From contig NZ_CP031093.1 of the NCBI RefSeq assembly GCF_004851605.1, positions 2,356,001 to 2,420,000 of the forward strand: a stretch of DNA of 64,000 bases, in the 5' to 3' direction. Below the pieces are notes generated by a model, which worked only from the letters and a program-made list of their open reading frames with translations, was not told the DNA's origin and did not search any database. The stretch's first letter is position 1. The number at the start of each line of letters is the position of its first letter. Position numbers and translations under genes: made by a program. Positions 49,074 through 63,925 of this stretch are shown here, piece by piece. Source of the stretch: Hydrocarboniclastica marina (lineage in GTDB: Bacteria > Pseudomonadota > Gammaproteobacteria > Pseudomonadales > Oleiphilaceae).

Positions 49074-49730
49074 CTAACGCACCACGCCTTCCAGAAGTGG
49101 CACGAACCGGACCGGTTCGAGCACGGTTGTGACAAAGTCGTCGCCACGCCGAACCACCCGCGTGAGCATCTGGGACGACTCGCCTACGGGAATGATCATG
49201 GTCCCGCCCTCAGCCAGCTGCAACGGAAGCTCATCGGGTATGCGCGCCGGCGCTGCGGTAACCAGTATGGCATCGTAGGGCCCGGCTTCGGGCCACCCCA
49301 TGGTTCGACCCGCCAGACGCAACGAGACATTGTGCAGGCTCAGCTGACGCAAACGCTCACGTGCTTTGGCCTGTAGGGGCGCGATTCGCTCGACACTGAA
49401 CACCTGTTCTACCAACTGAGCAAGAATAGCGGTCTGGTAACCCGATCCTGTACCGAGCTCCAGAACCCGGGAAGGCTTGCTCTGCATCAGTATCTCGGTC
49501 ATCCGGGCCACAATGTACGGCTGGGATAACGTTTGACCGTGGCCAATCGGCAGCGAGCTGTCTTCATACGCCCTATGGGACAAGGCCTCATCCAAGAAAA
49601 TGTGGCGCGGGGTCTTGAGAATGGCGTCAAGCACTTTCGTATCCCGGATACCCGCTTCCTGTAACCGCTGGATGAGCCGCATACGGGTCCTTCGCGAGGT
49701 CATGCCGATGCCATCAAGCTGCGCGCTCAT
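49074..49730 (-). CDS. pcm: Protein-L-isoaspartate O-methyltransferase
   Basis: Repairs isoaspartyl residues in ageing proteins using S-adenosylmethionine. It has 218 residues. The substrate-binding [20 protein letters not shown] (about 62-81) and SAM motif [15 protein letters not shown] (about 90-104) are clear. Its start overlaps the surE stop by 4 bp, so the two are coupled, as in most proteobacteria. Confidence 0.96.
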
Positions 49731-50476
49731 GCCTGGGCCTCCATCCAGTCCTGAAGCGGCCCGAACGCATCATAGCGCGTCATATCAACCTGCAGGGGTG
49801 TAATGGAGACCTTGCCTTGCTGGACCGCATGAAAGTCCGTGCCGGGGCCGGCGTCATCTCCGGCGCCGGCCGCTCCAATCCAGAACCGTTCACGACCCCG
49901 GGGGCAGGTCACAGGCTGGGAAGCCTGGCCACGGGCGCGATGGCCAAGGCGGGTGATTTCCCAGCCTTTTATCTCATCGTACGGCACATCGGGCACGTTG
50001 ACGTTCAGGATGGTTCGGGCACCGACCGCCAGCGGCATGGCATTGTCCAGCATGCGCCGGACAACCCGCGCTGCCGTGTCGTAATGCATGCGTCCTTCAT
50101 TAACCAGCGACACAGCAATTGCCGGCTGAGCAAGAAAGCGCCCCTCGACAGCCGCAGCGACTGTGCCTGAATAGAGGACGTCATCACCCAGATTAGCGTG
50201 CGTGTTGATACCTGAGATCACCCTGTCGAACGCCGTATCGAAAATATCACCAAGGCCGAGATGTACGCAGTCGGTAGGCGTTCCGTCGATGCTGACGAAA
50301 CCGTTTGGGAGGAACAGCACATCCAGGGGACGCGTCAGGGTCAACGCGTTACTCGCGCCGCTGTGATCACGATCAGGCGCCGCGACCCGCACGTCGCCCA
50401 GGTCGCGCAGCATCTCAAACAGAGCGCCGAGCCCGGGTGCGTTAACGCCATCATCATTGGACAACAACAAATTCAC
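49727..50476 (-). CDS. surE: 5'/3'-nucleotidase SurE
   Basis: A metal-dependent nucleoside monophosphatase and exopolyphosphatase linked to stationary-phase survival. It has 249 residues. The N-terminal [16 protein letters not shown] carries metal ligands D8 and D9, with [14 protein letters not shown] near 35-48 and [20 protein letters not shown] near 88-107. It is coupled to pcm by an ATGA overlap and follows truD by 47 bp. Confidence 0.96.
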
Positions 50477-50523
50477 GTTCGTTTCTCCACCCGGTCACCC
50501 GGAACAAATATCAATGAGTCTGG

Positions 50524-51501
50524 TTACTGCCCGGGTGCTTTCTCAGGTTCGGCCGAGATCAGGGTCACAGCCTCTCCCAGCCATGAAGTCGCGTAACTGC
50601 CAGCCGACAGGCTGAATGCCAGAATGAGATCGTCGCCTTCCCAGCGCATGTCGAAATCCCGTGGCACAACGCAAAGGTCGCGTCGTTCGGGCGCCAGACG
50701 GCGCGCTCTGAACAATCTGTCGAACGCGGGATACGCCGCAAGCATGCTGTTCTCAGTCTCAGCCAACGGACCGCTCGCGCCTCCGCCGCCATCCCCGAGC
50801 ATGGGCCCGGTCGGGCGTTCCAGGATCGGATCGCCCTCAATCCTGTTGAGCCAGGTGCCAGCCTCTACCCGAGCTGCCAGAACCTCGTTGAAAAGCCATG
50901 ACCGTGCCGCTGACAGGTAAAGCCCGGTACGGACATTTCTGCCCCGCAATTTGCGCGGGTCAAGGGCTTCAGCTTCCCGAAGGTTACCACCACCATGACC
51001 AAACCGTTGAGGACCAAAGTAGTTCGGACCGCCCTTTTCCGCCAGTATATTCAGCCGTGTTTCCAGGGCGGGCCGGTCACCCTGAACCTCACGTAGCCGG
51101 ATCACAAAGCGGTTGCCCCAATGCTGCCCGCGTCTCAGCTTACTGCGATTACGTGTATGCGAGAGAATCCTGAATTCGGCCCCCAGTTTTTCCAGCGCTG
51201 TATCGTCGGCAATACCCGGTAACTGTATGCTGAACCACTGACGGGTGACGGCATGGCGATCTTTGAGTCCGCAGAAGCTGACCGCCATATGTTCTACACC
51301 CAGGCAGCGAGCCAGTTGTCTGCCGATAAAATCAGTATTGTCGCCACGCTTTTCGAGCCAGAGGCACAGGTGCTCACCCTCTCCCGAGAATGGCTCCGTC
51401 AGAATTTCTTCAACCTCAAAATCTTCAGGGACCGTCTTGAACCGGCCCGTCGCGACCGGCCCTCCCCAGGCAAAGGGCCAACTCAGACGCCACTGGTTCA
51501 T
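50524..51501 (-). CDS. truD: tRNA pseudouridine(13) synthase TruD
   Basis: Isomerises U13 in tRNA-Glu. I start it at 51501 ([14 protein letters not shown]), giving 325 residues, where the ATG overlaps the ispF stop as ATGA; the open frame reaches 51567 but runs into ispF. The catalytic Asp is in [15 protein letters not shown], after the family motif [12 protein letters not shown]. The conserved [16 protein letters not shown] and [15 protein letters not shown] also fit. Order ispD-ispF-truD-surE-pcm is standard in pseudomonads. Confidence 0.94.
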
Positions 51502-52010
51502 GCCGCGCTCCCGGCAGCCGTGACCTTCTTCGTGTCCTGGGCCTGTAGCAGGCATACAGCCTGGCACGCGATACCTTCGCCACGCCCGGTGAAACCCAAA
51601 TGTTCTGTAGTGGTCGCTTTCACACTGATGAGATCGGGTGCGACCTGCAGGTCCTGGGCAATGTTTGAGCGCATGCCGGTTATGTGAGGGGCAATCCTGG
51701 GGGCCTGGGCAATTATCGTCGCGTCCACATTGACCACGCGATAGCCTCGGGAGTGGACCTGGCGCATCACTTCGTGCAACAGCGCCCGGCTGTCGGCATT
51801 CTCCCAGCGTGCCTCGGTGTCAGGAAACAGATGGCCGATATCACCCAGCGCGAGCGCACCCAACAGGGCGTCTGACAGTGCGTGTAGCAAAACATCGCCG
51901 TCTGAGTGCGCCTTCAGGCCACGCTCATGGGGAATACGAACCCCACCCAGCGTAACGTATTGTCCTTCTTCGAACGCGTGGACATCGAAACCCTGGCCAA
52001 TACGGAACAT
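51498..52010 (-). CDS. ispF: 2-C-methyl-D-erythritol 2,4-cyclodiphosphate synthase
   Basis: Forms the cyclic diphosphate in the MEP isoprenoid pathway. I start it at 52010 ([13 protein letters not shown]), giving 170 residues as expected for IspF; upstream in-frame sequence to 52130 is unconserved. The zinc ligands D9 and H11 are in GFDVHAF, with [20 protein letters not shown] and IGHLFPDTE following. The end overlaps truD by ATGA. ispD lies 47 bp upstream. Confidence 0.96.
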
Positions 52011-52057
52011 ACCCACTCCCGTCTCATGTTCGTTCAGCCCGGCGTAACCGGGCCTGA

Positions 52058-52768
52058 TCAGTGACCCCGAAGAATCCAGGCGGCTAGCGCCAGATCCTCC
52101 GGGACGGTCACCTTGATATTGTCGGCACAACCGGCCACCAGTCGGGGCTGAAGTCCGAGCAGCTCTACTGCGGAGGCCTCGTCGGTGATTTTCGCGCTGT
52201 TTTCCCGGGCACTCTGCAGCGCCCGGTCAAGCACCTCAAACCTGAAAACCTGAGGCGTCAGGGCCCGCCATAAGCGGCTCCTGTCAGCGGTAGCCTTCAC
52301 CGCGCCGTCTGCGCCCACTTCCTTGATCGTGTCTGTCAAAGGCGCGCCCAGCAACCCGCCAACCCTGTTTTCAGCCAACTCATCCAATAACGAATCAATA
52401 TCCGCCTCTCTGACACAAGGCCGGGCAACATCGTGCACCAATACCCAGTCCAGCGGTGACGCCCGCCCCCTGAACTGGTCGAGCCCTGCCCGAACAGAAT
52501 CGTCCCGCTCGGCTCCACCTGTAAAAGGCACAATTCGCCCGTTCGACGCGCTTTCGGTATTGCCCCACCAGCGGTCGTCGGGGTGTAACGCCAGATAGAT
52601 CGTATCGATACGACCAACCTTCAGCAGCCGCTCCAGGGTAAGGTCGATCAGAAACCGATCGCCCAGTCTCAGATAGGGTTTGGGCCGGTCAGCCCGCATA
52701 CGGGCGCCGACACCGGCTGCCGGGACGATAGTCCAGACTCGGGGTGATTGGCTGCTGTTAGGCGTCAT
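52058..52768 (-). CDS. ispD: 2-C-methyl-D-erythritol 4-phosphate cytidylyltransferase
   Basis: Makes CDP-methylerythritol in the MEP pathway. I start it at 52768 ([15 protein letters not shown]), giving 236 residues; the frame is open to 52867 but that part is not family-like. The nucleotide-binding loop is [20 protein letters not shown]; the usual PKQYL reads PKPYL here, keeping the important Lys. [11 protein letters not shown] near 105 is conserved. It stands between ftsB and ispF as in E. coli. Confidence 0.95.
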
Positions 52769-52921
52769 ATCAGGATCTGGTATGGCTGAAAGTCGCACGG
52801 ACTGGTCGGTACTGGCTGCGCCCGCGGGAACCGGGCGAGGGTCAGTCGATCTGGACCCGAACAGCATCTTACAGGAATCAACAGCCCGTCAGAGTCAGAC
52901 GAGTGTGCAAACGTGCTATCG

Positions 52922-53194
52922 CTAAGGTTGCACGACAAGGAAGAAGGTTTCGCCTTTGCGAATCAGGCCCATGTTGGTGCGGGCGCGCTCTTCAATAGCG
53001 CCTTCTGGCTCGCGTAGATTGCGTACCTCGGCCATCAACCGGTCATTCCTGACTTTAAGGACATTGTTGGCTTCCTGCTGGGCCTCAATTTGCTGATTGA
53101 GCTGCCAGACCTGCGCAAAGCTGCCTTCGCCCACCCAAAGGCGGAACTGAAGACAGACTATCATCACGGCCATAATGGCCCAAAGCCACTTCAT
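52922..53194 (-). CDS. ftsB: Cell division protein FtsB
   Basis: A bitopic divisome protein that forms FtsQLB with FtsL and FtsQ. It has 90 residues: a short N-terminus, one membrane helix over about 3-20 (LWAIMAVMIVCLQFRLWVG), a periplasmic coiled coil over about 25-65 (VWQLNQQIEAQQEANNVLK) and the conserved end with EERARTNMGLIRKGETF. It follows eno after a terminator, so a promoter should exist in the 245-bp gap 53195-53439. Confidence 0.95.
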   Translation of the reverse strand: MKWLWAIMAVMIVCLQFRLWVGEGSFAQVWQLNQQIEAQQEANNVLKVRNDRLMAEVRNLREPEGAIEERARTNMGLIRKGETFFLVVQP

Positions 53195-53318
53195 GGGTTT
53201 TCCTCAGGTCGCATCAGGCAGTTGTCCATGCATGTGCCCATGCTCAGAGCCAACCCTTCAGCAACGACTGTCACCAGCAGAAAAATAATCGCCCGGGATT
53301 AACAGGTCCGGAGCAAAA

Positions 53319-53354
53319 ACCGGTGTCCGGCAAAGATTTGCAGCGGACACCGGT
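53319..53354 (-). terminator. Intrinsic terminator of eno
   Basis: accggtgtccg (53319-53329) pairs perfectly with cggacaccggt (53344-53354), and on the minus strand the stem is followed by a T-run (rc of 53315-53319). It lies 86 nt beyond the eno stop and separates eno from ftsB. Confidence 0.9.
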
Positions 53355-53439
53355 ATTTACCCATAAATGCTAAGCTAAATACTAGACCAGGTCGGCAAAA
53401 TCGCCACTCAGCATATCAACTGATGGGGACAGCCGAGCA

Positions 53440-54759
<1,320 letters not shown>

Positions 54760-54812
54760 TCAATAAGTGGCAAATTTGAGCGCCATAGTAATCAAAAACA
54801 AAAAAGAAATGT

Positions 54813-55673
<861 letters not shown>

Positions 55674-55715
55674 TCAAGAGAGGCCTCGCGATAGCTCCGG
55701 ACCTGGCAATGCAGT

Positions 55716-57413
<1,698 letters not shown>

Positions 57414-57480
57414 TCACAAAGACCCTCACAGATGGGACGCCAGATTAGCAGAAAGTGACGGGGTGCTCAATCAGTAAGCG

Positions 57481-58863
57481 TTAACGCAGCGGCTTGGCAG
57501 CACCCGTTGCTCTGGCACGAAACGGTGGCGAATGCCAGCGAATCACCCACCCGGACTGTCCCGCCAGGGCACGGTAGTCAGGGTGAATCCACAGATCACC
57601 GATGCCGACCAGAACATCGGCCTGCCATATCAGCGGCAATGCAGCTCGCTCCCAGGGAGGGATACGCCTCCCCTGCAACCACTTTTTGAGCGGCTGTCGC
57701 TGACCGCTGGCCAACACGATGTGTTCGCCGCCCTGGCGAGACCGGACGGTAAAGCCTGGCTCAAAAGGCACAAGCCCTTTACCCTCGCTACGCTCGGCGA
57801 CCAGTTGGCCTTCGCCCCAGGATAGCGCCCCAGGTGGCTGCCACAACGTCGAATCGGGCCGATGCCCCAGTACGGCCTGATTCAGTACCATTGCCCGACC
57901 GTTGTAACGCCTGATCACGAAGCCCGGCCCGGAAATTTCGGCAGTGCCATCTGCCCTAGCAGCGAGAAACTCCGGCAGCGCATTGAGCAGCTGTTTTTCA
58001 CCCAGGGGCGGCAAACCTGAAGTACGCAGCCACCATTGTACGAAGTTCCGCTGCCTGGGCTCGCTCAGCTGCAGCAGCGGCTCCAGTAAAAGATCCCCGG
58101 TCGAGGCTTCGACAGTACAGGCGGCGTCCATCTCTGCCAGTTCGTTCAGCAGGATGACTGCCTCTCGGCCGTGCCTGGCATTGCGCTCCATTCGCTCGCT
58201 TGCGTCGGGCCATCGCCTTTTGAGTATGGGCAACACACGATTACGAAGGTAATTACGGTCGTAGTGGTCGTTGGCGTTGCTGGGATCCTCAATCCAGAAC
58301 AGGCCCGACTCCCGTGCAAGCTCGGCCAGTGCCTGACGCGTCTGGGAAAGCAGCGGACGGTAAAGCTGGGCCTGACCCAGCGGACGGCTCTCCGGCATGG
58401 CTGCGAAGCCTGCCAGGCCTGATCCCCGCATCATGCGGTACAACTGGGTTTCCGCCTGGTCGTCCGCGTGGTGGCCCAATAACAGCACTTCTCCGGAACG
58501 CAGGTTTTGCTCGAAAGCCTCGTAGCGGGCGTCGCGGGCCGCGTCTTCCAGGCCCTTTCCGCTGTCGCCCTCCACGGCCACCGGAACAATTTCCAGCGGC
58601 ACCGCCAGCCTGTCGCAGATATGCTGACATACTGACGCCCAGGCATTGGATTGAGACTGCAGCCCGTGGTTGATGTGGACTGCCCGCAAGGTATGAGGTC
58701 GTGCCCTGTGCTGTTGCCACGCCATCGCCAGGTGCAACAGCACCACGGAATCCAGACCGCCGCTCAGAGCGACGGTCCAGGCTACAGGAGGAAGGTTTTC
58801 AAAGGCCCGCTGAAGGGAAACGGGCCACGACGCAGGAGAGAGCGGATCAGCGACCCGTGTCAT
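57481..58863 (-). CDS. tilS: tRNA(Ile)-lysidine synthase TilS
   Basis: Modifies C34 of tRNA-Ile(CAU) to lysidine so it reads AUA. It has 460 residues. The PP-loop is in [14 protein letters not shown] (about 33-46), with [22 protein letters not shown] near 130-150 as the second active-site region. The C-terminal domains (after about 250) are less conserved and end in a basic tail. Its start overlaps accA by 17 bp, so the two are coupled. Confidence 0.95.
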   Translation of the reverse strand: MTRVADPLSPASWPVSLQRAFENLPPVAWTVALSGGLDSVVLLHLAMAWQQHRARPHTLRAVHINHGLQSQSNAWASVCQHICDRLAVPLEIVPVAVEGDSGKGLEDAARDARYEAFEQNLRSGEVLLLGHHADDQAETQLYRMMRGSGLAGFAAMPESRPLGQAQLYRPLLSQTRQALAELARESGLFWIEDPSNANDHYDRNYLRNRVLPILKRRWPDASERMERNARHGREAVILLNELAEMDAACTVEASTGDLLLEPLLQLSEPRQRNFVQWWLRTSGLPPLGEKQLLNALPEFLAARADGTAEISGPGFVIRRYNGRAMVLNQAVLGHRPDSTLWQPPGALSWGEGQLVAERSEGKGLVPFEPGFTVRSRQGGEHIVLASGQRQPLKKWLQGRRIPPWERAALPLIWQADVLVGIGDLWIHPDYRALAGQSGWVIRWHSPPFRARATGAAKPLR

Positions 58864-59800
58864 AGGCGGTAAGACGCTGATAGCGCTGTTCGATCAGATC
58901 GTCCGTATCCAGTTCGCGCAAACGCTCCAACTCTTCGATCAGTGCGGTGCGCAGACTGCTTGCCATCAGTTCAGGATCCCGGTGAGCACCACCGAGGGGT
59001 TCGGCAATGATCCGATCCGCGAGTCCCAGCTCGCGCAGCCGCTTCGCCGTTACCCCCATCGCATCTGCGGCGACAGACGCGAACTCTGCGCTCTTCCAGA
59101 GAATCGAGGCGCACCCTTCCGGCGAGATGACCGAATAAGTCGCATATTGCAGCATCATCAGCTTGTCACAGACACCGATAGCCAGCGCGCCGCCGGAGCC
59201 GCCTTCCCCGATGACGGTAGAGATGATCGGCGTTCGCAGACGAGACATTACACCAAGATTGTAGGCAATCGCTTCGCTCTGACCACGCTCTTCGGCGCCA
59301 ATGCCGGGATAGGCCCCGGGTGTATCAATGAAGGTCAGCACCGGAACGCCGAAACGCTCGGCCAGCTCCATCAGACGACAGGCTTTACGGTACCCCTCCG
59401 GACGCGGCATGCCAAAGTTACGCTTAACCTTGTCCTTGATCTCACGGCCTTTCTGATGGCCAATAACCATGACCGATTGGCCGTCGAGGCGCGCCAGGCC
59501 ACCGACAAGCGAGGCATCATCACCGTAGCGGCGGTCGCCGTGCAGTTCGTCGAAATCGTCAAAGATCTGGGGGATATAGTCGAGCGTATAGGGACGCCTC
59601 GGATGGCGGGCAACCCGGGCAATGTCCCACGACGAAAGATCCGCGAAAATGCTCTCGGTCAGGTTGACACTCTTGCTCTTGAGCCGGCTGATTTCGTCAG
59701 TAATGTTGATGTCGGAGTCATTGCCGACCAGACGCAATTGCTCGATCTTGTCTTCAAGCTCGGCGATAGGCTGTTCGAAATCGAGGTAGTAAGGATTCAT
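58847..59800 (-). CDS. accA: Acetyl-CoA carboxylase carboxyltransferase alpha subunit
   Basis: With AccD transfers CO2 from biotin to acetyl-CoA, the committed step of fatty acid synthesis. It has 317 residues. [18 protein letters not shown] at the N-terminus, the middle [20 protein letters not shown] and [20 protein letters not shown] are diagnostic. It lies 423 bp after dnaE and overlaps tilS. The dnaE-accA-tilS order is conserved in gammaproteobacteria. Confidence 0.97.
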   Translation of the reverse strand: MNPYYLDFEQPIAELEDKIEQLRLVGNDSDINITDEISRLKSKSVNLTESIFADLSSWDIARVARHPRRPYTLDYIPQIFDDFDELHGDRRYGDDASLVGGLARLDGQSVMVIGHQKGREIKDKVKRNFGMPRPEGYRKACRLMELAERFGVPVLTFIDTPGAYPGIGAEERGQSEAIAYNLGVMSRLRTPIISTVIGEGGSGGALAIGVCDKLMMLQYATYSVISPEGCASILWKSAEFASVAADAMGVTAKRLRELGLADRIIAEPLGGAHRDPELMASSLRTALIEELERLRELDTDDLIEQRYQRLTAYDTGR

Positions 59801-60223
59801 GATTACCCGTTGGTTACTGGCGTCAAGCCGGTCACTTTTAGTTAAATGGCCGTGGTAGCTTCAAATGGCTGTGGCCGCGGCTCAATCACAATCGCTAGTG
59901 TGCCGATGCAAACAGAAAAGCAGTGCAGCTGAAAATGCAAGTTACTTCAGAAGGCTGCGCGAGTCACGGTCGTTATTGTTCACAGTCTCGTCATACTTTC
60001 TTCCCGCAGACTCGACGTTTCCCGTGAATATCGGTTCAGGTTTTCTGGGCTACTCCCTGCACCATTACGCTCACTGCACCGTGATAAGCGCGCCTTGCCA
60101 GCCGCGTGACGGTTTCCAATGTAGCAGCCTTGGGCAGCAGGCAAAAGGCGGACATTAGTATAAAAAGGGTCGGCTTCATCCCCGACCGCCAACCAGGCGC
60201 CCGAATATTCGTCGGTGGTGACG
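59801..60223. other. Intergenic region, dnaE to accA
   Basis: A 423-bp spacer between two minus-strand genes. It holds the dnaE terminator (60161-60187) and, by inference, the accA promoter. No reading frame in it looks protein-like and I see no tRNA-like or riboswitch-like fold. Confidence 0.5.
60161..60187 (-). terminator. Intrinsic terminator of dnaE
   Basis: On the minus strand ggtcgg (rc of 60182-60187) pairs with ccgacc (rc of 60168-60173) around an 8-nt loop, followed by a C and a run of T (rc of 60161-60167). It lies 36 nt beyond the dnaE stop. Confidence 0.75.
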
Positions 60224-63200
60224 TTATTCGTAGACCAGATTGACCCGGTCATCACCCAGCAAGCGCCGCAGCCCAAGCAGAAGCTCATCATCTGGCAAGA
60301 CCTGCCAGTCAGCGCCCAGCTGAATTTGGGTACGGGCATCTGCGCGTGCGTAGTCGACACTGACCCGGCACCCTTCTGCCCGATAGGGGCGTAGCACCGC
60401 AGTTAGCTCGTCCATCAGGCCGTTGCCCAGCTGCTTGTGGTCAATAGCCAACTTCAAGCCGCGGCTGTAGCGCCGCCGGGCTTCTGCCACATCGTACACC
60501 GCCTCGGCCCTCACCTTCAGCGAACCGTTGTAGTCGTCATAACTGATATTGCCTTCAACGATCAGCACCGCATCTTTCTGCAGTGCTTCCCGACTCTGAT
60601 CGAACGTCTCGGAAAACATGGCGATCTCAATCCGTGCGCTGCGGTCGTCAAGCGTCGCAAACGCCATGGTCTGGCCACGCTTGTTCTTCATGGTCCGGAA
60701 GGCCACCAGCAAGCCGGCGATACGTTGGGTGCCCTTGCCTGGCTTCAGCTGGGCGATGGCATTGGGCGCAAAGCGCCGGACTTCTCGCTCATACTCATCA
60801 AAAGGGTGGCCGGTCAGGTAAAGTCCCAGCGTATCTTTCTCACCCTGGAGGCGGGCCTTGTCGCTCCATTCCCGCAGGTGCGCAACTTCTACATACGGGT
60901 CATCCTGGCCTTCGGGAATCAGGTCTTCCCCAAACAGGTCACCCATGCCCGCGTCGGCGTTCCGGCTTTGCTGACCCGCCTGTTGCACTGCTTTTTCGAT
61001 GCTTGCCATTAATTGCGCGCGGCTGGGTCCCTGTTTGTCGAGCGCCCCCGCCCGAATCAGGGCTTCCAGCGCCCGTTTGTTGACCTTGCGCATATCGACG
61101 CGGGCGCAGAAGTCGAACAGATCCCTGAATGGCCCGCCGTTTCTCCGGGCAGCGACGAGGCTTTCGATAGGGCCCTCGCCCAGCCCCTTTATCGCGCCAA
61201 GCCCATACACCACTTCACCGGCATCGTTAACGGTGAAGGTGTATTCGCTGGTATTGACGTCAGGCAGGACCAGTTCGAGCTTGAGATTACGGCATTCCTC
61301 AACGAGGGTTACCACTTTGTCCGTATTCTGCATGTCCGCCGTAAGCACCGCGGCCATGAACTCGGCGGTGTAGTGGGTTTTCATCCAAAGGGTCTGATAC
61401 GACACCAGGGCATAGGCGGCAGAGTGGGATTTGTTGAAACCGTACCCCGCGAACTTTTCTACCAGATCGAAGATGTTCTCAGCCAATTGCTGGTCTATGC
61501 CGTTGTTGGCGCAACCCTCAATAAAGATGGTCTTCTGCTTGGCCATCTCCTCGGGCTTTTTCTTACCCATGGCACGGCGCAGCAGGTCAGCCTCACCCAG
61601 CGAGAACCCAGCCATGACCTGGGCAATCTGCATGACCTGTTCCTGATACAGGATGATGCCATAGGTCGGCTCCAGCACCGGTTTGAGCCCGGCGTACTGA
61701 AAGTCGGGATGAGGATAGGATACCGGCTGGCGACCGTGTTTACGGTCGATAAAGTCGTCCACCATGCCCGATTGCAGGGGACCCGGCCGGAACAGCGCCA
61801 CCAGGGCGATCATGTCTTCCAGGGAGTCGGGCTGCAGGCGCCGGATCAGATCCTTCATGCCGCGGGATTCCAGCTGGAACACCGCTGTGGTATCGGCTTT
61901 CTTCAACAGCTCGAACGACGGGCCGTCATCCAGTGGAATAGACTCAATGTCCAGATCGAGCAGCCCCTGGCGACGGCGGCGGGCGTTAACCATTTTCAGC
62001 GCCCAATCGATAATCGTGAGCGTCCTTAACCCCAGGAAGTCGAACTTGACCAGCCCGGCCTCTTCCACATCGTTCTTGTCGAACTGGGTTACGAGACTGG
62101 TGCCATCAGGCTCGCAGTACAGCGGTGCAAAATCAGTCAGATTGGTGGGTGCGATGACCACGCCACCGGCGTGTTTGCCGGCGTTACGCGCAACACCCTC
62201 CAACTTGCGTGCCATCTCCCAGATTTCCTGGGCTTCTTCGTCAATCTCCAGGAACTCTCTCAGGGCCGGCTCCTGTTCGACCGCTTTTTCAAGGGTCATG
62301 CCCACTTCGAAGGGAATCAGCTTGGACAGCTTGTCGGCCAGGCCGTAGGACTTGCCTTGCACCCGGGCCACGTCCCTAACCACCGCTTTCGCAGCCATGG
62401 TGCCGAACGTGATTATCTGGGAAACAGCATTGCGGCCATATTTTTCGGCGACGTAGTTGATGACCCGGTCGCGGCCTTCCATACAGAAGTCGACGTCGAA
62501 GTCGGGCATGGACACCCGCTCCGGATTTAGAAAGCGCTCGAACAGCAGGTCGTACTGTAGCGGGTCAAGATCGGTAATCAGCTGCGAATATGCAACCAGA
62601 GAGCCGGCGCCTGACCCCCGGCCCGGCCCCACCGGTACGCCGTTCTGTTTGGCCCACTTGATGAAGTCCATGACGATCAGAAAGTAGCCTGGGAACCCCA
62701 TCTCCAGAATGATATCGAGCTCGAACTTCAGGCGCGTAAAATAGACCTGCCTGCGTTCCGCATAATCGGGTGCGTTTGGGTCGAGAATCGTTTTCAGGCG
62801 GTCTTCAAGCCCCTCTTCGGATACCTTGATGAAGAACTCATCCATGGTCAGCCCATCGGGAACCGGGAACTGGGGCAGGAAGTACTCCCCGAGCCGGACC
62901 GGCACATTGCAGCGCTCGGCAATCGCCAGAGTGTTCTCCAGTGCTTCCGGAATGTCCTCGAACAGGGCCGCCATTTCTTCCGCGGACTTCAGATACTGCT
63001 GGTCACTGAACCGATGTTCGCGCCGCGGGTCATCCAGCGTCCGGCTTTCGCCGATACACACGCGAGCCTCGTGTGCCTCGAAGTCGTCCTGGGCCAGAAA
63101 CTGCACCTCATTGGTGGCCACCACGGGAATATCCAACTCGGTCGCCAAACCCATGCTCAGGTGCAGGCACTCCTCGTCGTTAACCCGGCTGGCCCGTTGC

Positions 63201-63706
63201 AGCTCCAGGTAGTAACGGTCAGGAAACAGGGCCAGCCAATACTCGGCCCGCTGACGCGCCAGGTCGGACTTACCGTTCAGAAGAGCGCGACCCACGTCGC
63301 CCGCTTTGGCGCCGGACAGCGCAATCAGTCCACCTGAGCGGGCTTCAATCCACTCGCGTTTGATTAGCGGCTTGTCGAAAACCTGGCCTTCCGTAAAGCC
63401 GAGAGAAATGATTTCGGTCAGATGGCGGTAGCCGTCAGCGTTGGTGGCCAGCAATGGCAGCAGGAACGGATTCTGGGGTTCGTCAGGATTTTCCAGCCAG
63501 AGATCAGCGCCCACTATCGGCTTAACCCCGGCACCCAGCGCGCCTTTGTAGAACTTCACCAGCGAAAACATGTTCGACTGTTCGGTCAGAGCAATAGCCG
63601 GCATGTCGAGCTCGGCCACCCGCTTGAATAGCGGCTTTATGCGGACCAGCCCGTCAACCAGTGAATATTCTGAATGGACTCGCAAATGAACAAAAGCTGC
63701 AGACAT
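60224..63706 (-). CDS. dnaE: DNA polymerase III alpha subunit
   Basis: The replicative polymerase. I start it at 63706 (MSAAFVHLRVHSEYSLVDG), giving 1160 residues, equal to E. coli DnaE; 20 upstream in-frame codons are not conserved. The PHP domain covers about 1-280, the catalytic Asp residues are in PDFDVDF near residue 400, the fingers and beta-clamp-binding regions follow, and the HhH and OB domains cover about 830-1080. The clamp-binding motif is probably in GMGDLFGED near 920. It ends in a terminator. Confidence 0.97.
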   Translation of the reverse strand: MSAAFVHLRVHSEYSLVDGLVRIKPLFKRVAELDMPAIALTEQSNMFSLVKFYKGALGAGVKPIVGADLWLENPDEPQNPFLLPLLATNADGYRHLTEIISLGFTEGQVFDKPLIKREWIEARSGGLIALSGAKAGDVGRALLNGKSDLARQRAEYWLALFPDRYYLELQRASRVNDEECLHLSMGLATELDIPVVATNEVQFLAQDDFEAHEARVCIGESRTLDDPRREHRFSDQQYLKSAEEMAALFEDIPEALENTLAIAERCNVPVRLGEYFLPQFPVPDGLTMDEFFIKVSEEGLEDRLKTILDPNAPDYAERRQVYFTRLKFELDIILEMGFPGYFLIVMDFIKWAKQNGVPVGPGRGSGAGSLVAYSQLITDLDPLQYDLLFERFLNPERVSMPDFDVDFCMEGRDRVINYVAEKYGRNAVSQIITFGTMAAKAVVRDVARVQGKSYGLADKLSKLIPFEVGMTLEKAVEQEPALREFLEIDEEAQEIWEMARKLEGVARNAGKHAGGVVIAPTNLTDFAPLYCEPDGTSLVTQFDKNDVEEAGLVKFDFLGLRTLTIIDWALKMVNARRRRQGLLDLDIESIPLDDGPSFELLKKADTTAVFQLESRGMKDLIRRLQPDSLEDMIALVALFRPGPLQSGMVDDFIDRKHGRQPVSYPHPDFQYAGLKPVLEPTYGIILYQEQVMQIAQVMAGFSLGEADLLRRAMGKKKPEEMAKQKTIFIEGCANNGIDQQLAENIFDLVEKFAGYGFNKSHSAAYALVSYQTLWMKTHYTAEFMAAVLTADMQNTDKVVTLVEECRNLKLELVLPDVNTSEYTFTVNDAGEVVYGLGAIKGLGEGPIESLVAARRNGGPFRDLFDFCARVDMRKVNKRALEALIRAGALDKQGPSRAQLMASIEKAVQQAGQQSRNADAGMGDLFGEDLIPEGQDDPYVEVAHLREWSDKARLQGEKDTLGLYLTGHPFDEYEREVRRFAPNAIAQLKPGKGTQRIAGLLVAFRTMKNKRGQTMAFATLDDRSARIEIAMFSETFDQSREALQKDAVLIVEGNISYDDYNGSLKVRAEAVYDVAEARRRYSRGLKLAIDHKQLGNGLMDELTAVLRPYRAEGCRVSVDYARADARTQIQLGADWQVLPDDELLLGLRRLLGDDRVNLVYE

Positions 63707-63925
63707 GGGGCTCCCGGAATACACGACAACACGCTGAAATACGCGTGAAAAGGCTGGATATAGCAATACTGGAGGTTGGAAAACAACCGGTCGAAAGCGT
63801 CAAGCCGCAACCCACGCAGGCATGCGGCAAAGCGCAACTATTCTAGCAGGGTTGGTGCCTGCTGCTTAGTCCTGGTTGATTCAATCAGAGGCTGGGAAGA
63901 CATTCGCCTTGCTGGCGGTAGCGCA

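Noticed and set aside
63637-63846. Small plus- and minus-strand frames around the dnaE start
   Set aside because: They overlap the dnaE N-terminus or its upstream gap and show no family-like sequence or ribosome-binding site.
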